Of a DNA stretch of 39,010 bases, positions 34,710 through 39,010 are shown piece after piece (positions within the stretch are counted from its first letter, which is position 1; each line of letters opens with the position of its first letter). The notes under the pieces were generated by a model, which ran no database searches, was not told where the DNA came from, and saw only the letters and a list, made by a program, of their open reading frames with translations. Both the position numbers and the translations under genes were made by a program. This DNA is from Lentisphaeria bacterium (GTDB lineage: Bacteria > Verrucomicrobiota > Lentisphaeria > Victivallales > Victivallaceae): positions 1-39,010 of the forward strand of contig JAGBZM010000050.1 of assembly GCA_017628235.1 (NCBI GenBank), in the 5' to 3' direction.

Positions 34710-35900
34710 TCAGTTTTTACAGGCTGCTGCTGCCTTGATGAAAGATTCCGCACTGTTAGCGATAGTCTTTTCGGAAACGCAGAAAGCCAACCGGAAGTAA
34801 CCGGGCAGACCGAAACCGCGACCGGGTACCGCCAGAATCCTCTCTTTGAGCAGGGCATCGACAAAAATGCGCTCATCAGCAGTGGGGGATTCCGGGAAGA
34901 AATAGAACGCCCCTTTGGGCATGACGAACCGGATACCGGCATCGGTCAGAATCTGCGCCATCAGATCGCGGCGGCGGCGGTAAACATTCAGATCGATCCG
35001 GGCATGCGGGCAGCGGGCGATCAATTTCTGGGCGACTACCGGAGCATTGACAAAACCGAGGGTACGGTTGGTCAAAGTCAGGCCGCCGAGCAATTCGGCA
35101 GCATTTTCCAGAGCCGGATTGACGGCGATGTAACCGATTCTTTCTCCGGGCAGCGAGAGAGTTTTGGAGAATGAACCGATAACTGCTGTGCCATCGTAAA
35201 TATCGAAAAGCGAAGGCACTTCGCAATCATCATAATTGAGAAATCTGTAAGGTTCATCCGAAACGATGTAGATCATCCGGCCGTATTTTTTTCTGGCTTC
35301 ATACAGCAGCGAAGCAACTGCCGAAAGTTCCTCTTTACCGTAAATTACCCCGGTGGGGTTGTTGGGGGAATTGAGAATGATCGCTCTGGTTGCCGGGGTG
35401 ATGGCTTGAGCGATATTGCCGATATTCAAAGAGAAATCCTTATTGGCCATGACCGGTTTCAAAATACCGCCGAAGTTTCCGGCATAAAAACCGTATTCCA
35501 CGAAATACGGAGCGATACACAAAACTTCATCACCGGCCGAAAGGGTGGCCCGGAAAAAGGCATTGATTCCTCCGGCGGCTCCGCAGGTAACGATGATATT
35601 TTCCGGAGGGACCGGGCAATTCTGTTCTCCGGAAATCAATTCAGACAGGGCGTTGCGGGCGGAATTTTCTCCGGCATTGGGCATATATCCGAAAGCGAAA
35701 GGCCGGTCGCTTTCCTCCGCGATCTCAAGCATTGCCTGCTTGATTTGCGGCGGCGGCGGCAGATCAGGATTGCCCAGACTGAAGTCATACACATTGTCTT
35801 CGCCGTAAGTGCGTTTCAATTCGATACCGGCCTCAAACATCCGGCGGATCATGGATGAATTGCCGAGAAATCCTTTTACTTCATCTGATAAAAGCTGCAT
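34710..35900 (-). CDS. Class I/II PLP aminotransferase (aspartate aminotransferase fold)
   Basis: The protein has 396 residues with AAAGGA 9 bases before the ATG. Motifs are SLGNPDLPPPP near the N-terminus, CGAAGGINAFFRA (phosphate loop), NSPNNPTG, SDEPYRFLNY (Asp and Tyr contacting PLP) and SFSKTLSLPGERIGY with Schiff-base Lys246. A late YFRLAFCVS replaces the usual arginine-bearing strand (FRLAF keeps the Arg). The family includes aspartate, alanine and aromatic aminotransferases; a broad-range amino-acid aminotransferase is the safest call. It is first of three minus-strand genes and has a near-consensus promoter. Confidence 0.92.
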   Translation of the reverse strand: MQLLSDEVKGFLGNSSMIRRMFEAGIELKRTYGEDNVYDFSLGNPDLPPPPQIKQAMLEIAEESDRPFAFGYMPNAGENSARNALSELISGEQNCPVPPENIIVTCGAAGGINAFFRATLSAGDEVLCIAPYFVEYGFYAGNFGGILKPVMANKDFSLNIGNIAQAITPATRAIILNSPNNPTGVIYGKEELSAVASLLYEARKKYGRMIYIVSDEPYRFLNYDDCEVPSLFDIYDGTAVIGSFSKTLSLPGERIGYIAVNPALENAAELLGGLTLTNRTLGFVNAPVVAQKLIARCPHARIDLNVYRRRRDLMAQILTDAGIRFVMPKGAFYFFPESPTADERIFVDALLKERILAVPGRGFGLPGYFRLAFCVSEKTIANSAESFIKAAAACKN

Positions 35901-35943
35901 TTGTCAAATCCTTTGTATTATTTACGGAAAAAGTCTGCACATA

Positions 35944-35972
35944 AATATAACTCCGCATAGCGGATTTGTCAA
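35944..35972 (-). promoter_or_regulatory. Consensus-like promoter of the aminotransferase-AlbA_2-dinG operon, with inverted repeat in spacer
   Basis: On the minus strand TTGACA (35972-35967), a 17-base spacer and TATATT (35949-35944) form a near-ideal promoter. The spacer holds TCCGC-TAT-GCGGA (35964-35952). The 13 bases GCGGAGTTATATT are identical to those in the promoter at 8013-8041. Confidence 0.7.
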
Positions 35973-36163
35973 TGACCATGCCGCCGATTGCCCGGATAAA
36001 ATGGATTGCCGGAGGGCCCGGGACCGGGATAAATTCACGGTGCTGTTTTTTATTCGGACCAATAGAGGTAATTGCAAAAGTCAATCAAAACATACTGAAA
36101 AGTCTCTTTTTTCAGATTGCAGCGGGAATTTTCAGGAGTTTTGAGAACTATTGTAATTGCTTC
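35973..36163. other. Remainder of the 334-base gap between two minus-strand operons, non-coding
   Basis: The gap runs from 35901 to 36234. Apart from the promoter at 35944-35972 and the terminator at 36164-36215, it holds a G+C-rich stretch near 36010-36030, the short repeat at 36022-36045 and an A+T-rich stretch with a weak CTGAAAA/TTTTCAG inverted repeat. Small open frames on both strands lack ribosome binding sites and recognisable similarity. No RNA gene was recognised. Confidence 0.5.
36022..36045 (-). repeat. Short dispersed repeat, copy B
   Basis: On the minus strand 21 of 24 bases match 23635-23658. It lies in the non-coding gap upstream of the aminotransferase operon. Confidence 0.4.
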
Positions 36164-36215
36164 AAATAAAAAAGGATCGTTGTCCACCTTTTTCTGCAAG
36201 GTTTGGCAACGATCC
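36164..36215 (-). terminator. Rho-independent terminator of the trehalase-SGNH operon
   Basis: On the minus strand a 9-bp stem GGATCGTTG/CAACGATCC (36215-36207 with 36182-36174) encloses a nested CCA/TGG and CCTT/AAGG helix. It is followed by TTTTTTATTT. It begins 20 bases after the stop of the SGNH gene. Confidence 0.9.
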
Positions 36216-36234
36216 ATTCTTACCGGGTCCGGTT

Positions 36235-37692
36235 TTACCGGGCGAGGTATTCCAGATACTTCAATGCGGTCATCCGGTGTCCGGCCGGAGAAAGGTGGAT
36301 CAGATCGGAGTTGTACAATTTCAACTTTTCATCATTGGTGAATTTGGCAAATTCACTGTAAATGTCAAAATATTCAACTCCGTGTTTTTCTGCCGCTTTT
36401 CTGGCACAATCATTGTATTGACTGATCAATTCCGGCACGCCGAAACGAACACTTGTATGATTATTCACCGGTGTGGAAAATCCGGAAACCAGCACGATCC
36501 GGGCATTGGTTTTCTTTTTCAGAGCAGAGATGATCTCATCGAAAAATCCGGGGATCCAGCGGATGGGCAGCTGCGGATCTTTGAAGTTGCTCCGCGCAAA
36601 GGTCACGGTATCATTGTGGCCGACGGAAATGAAGATGATATCAAATTCTTCATCCCATATCGCATCGTACATATACCGGCGCATACAGACCTGTTTGGCA
36701 GCAGCAGTATTCAATCTCCAGTTGATATATCTGGTCAGATCGCCGCCGATACCGGCATTGCGGCAAGTTACCATGCCGGGGTTGTATTTTTCGAGCATCC
36801 CGACGGTGATCGCGGCGTGATTGTGGTCGCGTTCAAAGTCGGTCAGGGAGTCGGCCAGATAACATATGCGCAGCGGTTTTCCCTGCAGATCCACCTTTTG
36901 GGCGGCGGCTTCCAGCGCATCGACTTCTGCGGCGGGAGCGACAACCACATCCCGGAATGCACTGACTCCGCCGGTGGCAAACGTTATCCGGTAGAACCCC
37001 TCTTTTTCCGCAGTGAAGCCGGGGAAGGAAACTTTACCCAGATAAGAAGCCGCCGGAGTGAGCTGCGGAGCATTGAGTTTGCCCGGTTCGGAAAAGAGGA
37101 AGTTGCCTTTCAAATCACGCGGATAAACTTTGAAAACCTGTTCCGGTATCGCGACTCCCGGTTTGACGGTCAATGCTCCGGCGGGCGGAACGATGATGGT
37201 ATCGGAAACCGTTGCGGTAATGGTCAGATCATCCAGATCGACTGCGGCATTTTTGCCGTTTAAGTAGAGATAGATGACATTGAAAAGTTCATTGTTGTTT
37301 TTGGAACAATCCAGTGTCAGATCATAGATTTTCCACTCATTGCTCAAATTTGCCCATGCGGTGCGGATGGAGCTTTTGTCCCTTTCAAACATGATCCGGC
37401 CGGAACCTTTGGCCCGGAAGCGGATTTGGAACTTCAAGCCGCAGGGGGTCTTTACCGAGTTGTAGAATTTGATGGTGGCCCGGCCGAAATCGGCCCCCTT
37501 GTGCAGTTCCACATGCATAAAGCCGTCGGCTTCATTCCATTTGACAATGGTTTTCATACTGGGCGAAAAGGTGGCTGCTCCGTAACCGTAAACCCCCTTT
37601 TCAGTGAAATCCCCGCCACCGAAAAAATGGACACTTTCGGCGTGGAGTGTCAAAACTGTCAGTGCTGAAACGCACGCGATAAATTTATTCAT
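36235..37692 (-). CDS. Secreted SGNH/GDSL hydrolase with N-terminal carbohydrate-binding-like domain
   Basis: The protein has 485 residues with AAGGAAG before the ATG, which overlaps the previous TGA as ATGA. Residues 1-18 are a signal peptide (MNKFIACVSALTVLTLHA). Residues ~20-165 form a beta-sandwich resembling CBM4/9-type or discoidin-like modules (FGGGDFTEKGVYGYG to AAVDLDDLTI), followed by a linker or Ig-like stretch to ~255. The catalytic domain is intact: block I L-A-D-S with Ser282, block II NAGIGGD, block III VGHND, and block V D463-x-x-H466. Such enzymes remove acetyl or other acyl groups from glycans. It contrasts with the residue-poor SGNH protein at 18311. Confidence 0.87.
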   Translation of the reverse strand: MNKFIACVSALTVLTLHAESVHFFGGGDFTEKGVYGYGAATFSPSMKTIVKWNEADGFMHVELHKGADFGRATIKFYNSVKTPCGLKFQIRFRAKGSGRIMFERDKSSIRTAWANLSNEWKIYDLTLDCSKNNNELFNVIYLYLNGKNAAVDLDDLTITATVSDTIIVPPAGALTVKPGVAIPEQVFKVYPRDLKGNFLFSEPGKLNAPQLTPAASYLGKVSFPGFTAEKEGFYRITFATGGVSAFRDVVVAPAAEVDALEAAAQKVDLQGKPLRICYLADSLTDFERDHNHAAITVGMLEKYNPGMVTCRNAGIGGDLTRYINWRLNTAAAKQVCMRRYMYDAIWDEEFDIIFISVGHNDTVTFARSNFKDPQLPIRWIPGFFDEIISALKKKTNARIVLVSGFSTPVNNHTSVRFGVPELISQYNDCARKAAEKHGVEYFDIYSEFAKFTNDEKLKLYNSDLIHLSPAGHRMTALKYLEYLAR

Positions 37693-38939
37693 GATAATTC
37701 TTCCTTTTTTTGTTGATGGTTTTCAAGAAAATCTTTTGCTGTCAGATAAACTCCGGCGGTCCAGCCCATCATTTCCGGCATCTCATATTCGGCGGTGACT
37801 CTGGTTGAACCGTCTGTGACATTGTATTTTTCCCACAGCGAATTGTTTTTTTCAAAATTTTCTCTTACGGTATTTATATATTTCCGGGCGATTCTTGCGG
37901 CATCATCCTGATAACCGTATTTTGCCAGTGCTTCAAAACATATCAGCTGCAGACACGGCCAGCCGTTGGGATAATCCCATTGCCAATTGCCGGCAGCATG
38001 TTCCCGGCAAGCGGCAGATATGCCAAAGGGGTATTCCAGTTTTTCCAGACACTCTTTGCGTGCGGCGTCGGCATCTGCGGCATTTACTATGCCGCTCCAC
38101 AGCGGATACATGGATGCGGCACTGAAAACACTGCACAACCGGTGTTCGCGCAAGTTGTAATCAAAAAACACACCATCCTGCCGGCGGCAGTATTTGTGAA
38201 TATTCCGGTTCAACTCATCGGCGCGCGACTGCCAGAAATTTTCCTGACCGCCGTACGGGGCGGAAAGCTTTGCCAACATTTTGAATGAAAAAAACAACAG
38301 GCAATTAAGGTCTATTGCCGCACACTCATGGCAATCGCCCTCAAAACGGGGGGTGAAATCCCATCCGGATTCTGCTTCTGCGAGAGTTGCCAACGCAATT
38401 TCCCGGCGGATTTGCGGATCATTCTCCTGCGGATCGGCTCCGCGCCTGGCAACCGCGACTTGAAAAAAATCAGAGATATCCTTTTCCGATGGATCGCTGC
38501 CGTAATGATACAAGCCGGTTTCCGGATCGCGGCGGTGAGTGTCCCAGAATGATATTTCCAGCTGCAGAGCTTCTCTTGCCTGCTCTCTTAAACACCGGTC
38601 ATCCGGATACAACTCCAGAATCAATCCGGTCAGTACGCCCAGAAACGGCGGCTGGGAACGATTAAGATAAAAGGTCCGGCTGCCGTTGGGGATGAAACCG
38701 AATTTTTTTACTTCATAAAAAAAGTTTTCCGCATTACTGCGGACAAGCTCTTTGCGGCCCTGCAGAGCAAGTCCCCGGCAGGCGAAGTACGTATCCCAGT
38801 AATACAGCTCCTGAAAAGCATTTTTGACCGACGGGACGATATATTTTTCCGGCAGGCCGAGCAGAGTGCCGTTATCATCCGGATTATATCTGACCGTATC
38901 ATCCCAGTGGTCAGATATATACTGACTGATTTTATCCAT
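37689..38939 (-). CDS. Trehalase-like glycoside hydrolase (GH37 type), cytoplasmic
   Basis: The protein has 416 residues, shorter than the ~540 of typical trehalases. It has both family signatures in altered form: PSVKNAFQELYYWDTYF (first signature, normally PGGRF-x-E-x-Y-x-WD) and WQWDYPNGWPCLQL (second, normally QWD-x-P-x-GWPP). DCHECAAIDLNCLLFF, as in related (alpha/alpha)6 enzymes, carries the likely catalytic acid region. There is no signal peptide. The ATG has no clear ribosome binding site. Its stop overlaps the SGNH gene. The substrate may be trehalose or another alpha-glucoside; the missing PGGRF makes plain trehalase uncertain. Confidence 0.85.
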   Translation of the reverse strand: MDKISQYISDHWDDTVRYNPDDNGTLLGLPEKYIVPSVKNAFQELYYWDTYFACRGLALQGRKELVRSNAENFFYEVKKFGFIPNGSRTFYLNRSQPPFLGVLTGLILELYPDDRCLREQAREALQLEISFWDTHRRDPETGLYHYGSDPSEKDISDFFQVAVARRGADPQENDPQIRREIALATLAEAESGWDFTPRFEGDCHECAAIDLNCLLFFSFKMLAKLSAPYGGQENFWQSRADELNRNIHKYCRRQDGVFFDYNLREHRLCSVFSAASMYPLWSGIVNAADADAARKECLEKLEYPFGISAACREHAAGNWQWDYPNGWPCLQLICFEALAKYGYQDDAARIARKYINTVRENFEKNNSLWEKYNVTDGSTRVTAEYEMPEMMGWTAGVYLTAKDFLENHQQKKEELS

Positions 38940-38962
38940 TACTTTGCAGTTTTTATGAGATT

Positions 38963-39000
38963 ATGCACCTCAAAAGCCAGACTTGTCTTTTGAGGTGCAT
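38963..39000. other. Strong 14-bp hairpin upstream of the trehalase-like gene
   Basis: ATGCACCTCAAAAG (38963-38976) pairs perfectly with 38987-39000 around a 10-nt loop. It lies 24 bases before the trehalase-like start on the minus strand and at the window edge. Flanks have only short T-rich bits, so it could be a terminator of a neighbour outside the window or a leader structure. Confidence 0.6.
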
Positions 39001-39010
39001 TTCATTATGA

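Noticed and set aside
34685-34942. N-terminal extension of the AlbA_2-type gene
   Set aside because: It overlaps the 3' end of the aminotransferase gene and its residues look like a frame shadow; the ATG at 34684 fits the domain start.

Overview
The window looks like a chromosomal segment of an anaerobic, glycan-degrading bacterium of the Lentisphaerae/Victivallales type. That placement is inferred from gene content, not from a phylogenetic marker. The pointers are an H-X9-DG-type prepilin-like protein with an [16 protein letters not shown] leader, two GH123-like (DUF4091) proteins, an SSS symporter and several SGNH proteins in sugar operons, an oxygen-sensitive class III ribonucleotide reductase, and a giant beta-repeat surface protein. 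Genes are densely packed, often overlap by 1-4 bases, and carry good AGGAG-type ribosome binding sites.

Layout. (1) 1-6849: the 3' part of a very large repetitive beta-strand surface protein, closed by a clear terminator. (2) 6957-7138: two copies of a hairpin-bearing direct repeat; the second supplies the last codons and the stop of an AraC-family regulator (7062-7898, minus). (3) 8076-9395: a class III aminotransferase reading divergently from AraC. (4) 9456-10187, minus: a GntR/FCD regulator, divergent from a 13-kb operon (10408-23623). The operon encodes an SDR dehydrogenase, a Gfo/Idh/MocA-like oxidoreductase, a cytoplasmic sialidase-fold protein, a DegT aminotransferase, a prepilin-like protein, a large secreted GH123-like protein, a secreted SGNH protein that has lost its catalytic residues, an SSS symporter and a cytoplasmic GH123-like protein. 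I read this as a catabolic locus for an unidentified, probably nitrogen-containing, glycan or cyclitol. (5) 23755-26905, minus: nrdG-nrdD. nrdD is interrupted by one in-frame TAA and carries a C-terminal thioredoxin-fold extension; a pair of NrdR-box-like sites lies upstream. (6) 27203-29972: rseP-type site-2 protease with three PDZ domains, overlapping ispG. (7) 30180-31406: an MFS transporter behind a near-consensus promoter with a large palindrome over its -10. (8) 31416-35900, minus: aminotransferase, AlbA_2/Schlafen-type protein and DinG-like helicase. (9) 36235-38939, minus: trehalase-like GH37 enzyme overlapping a secreted SGNH esterase, closed by a terminator.

How the genes may work together: the secreted GH123-like protein would attack the polymer, the SSS symporter would import the product, and the intracellular GH123-like and sialidase-fold proteins, two oxidoreductases and one or two PLP aminotransferases would process it under GntR and possibly AraC control. 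The substrate cannot be read from sequence alone. No tRNA, rRNA, CRISPR array or insertion sequence was recognised.
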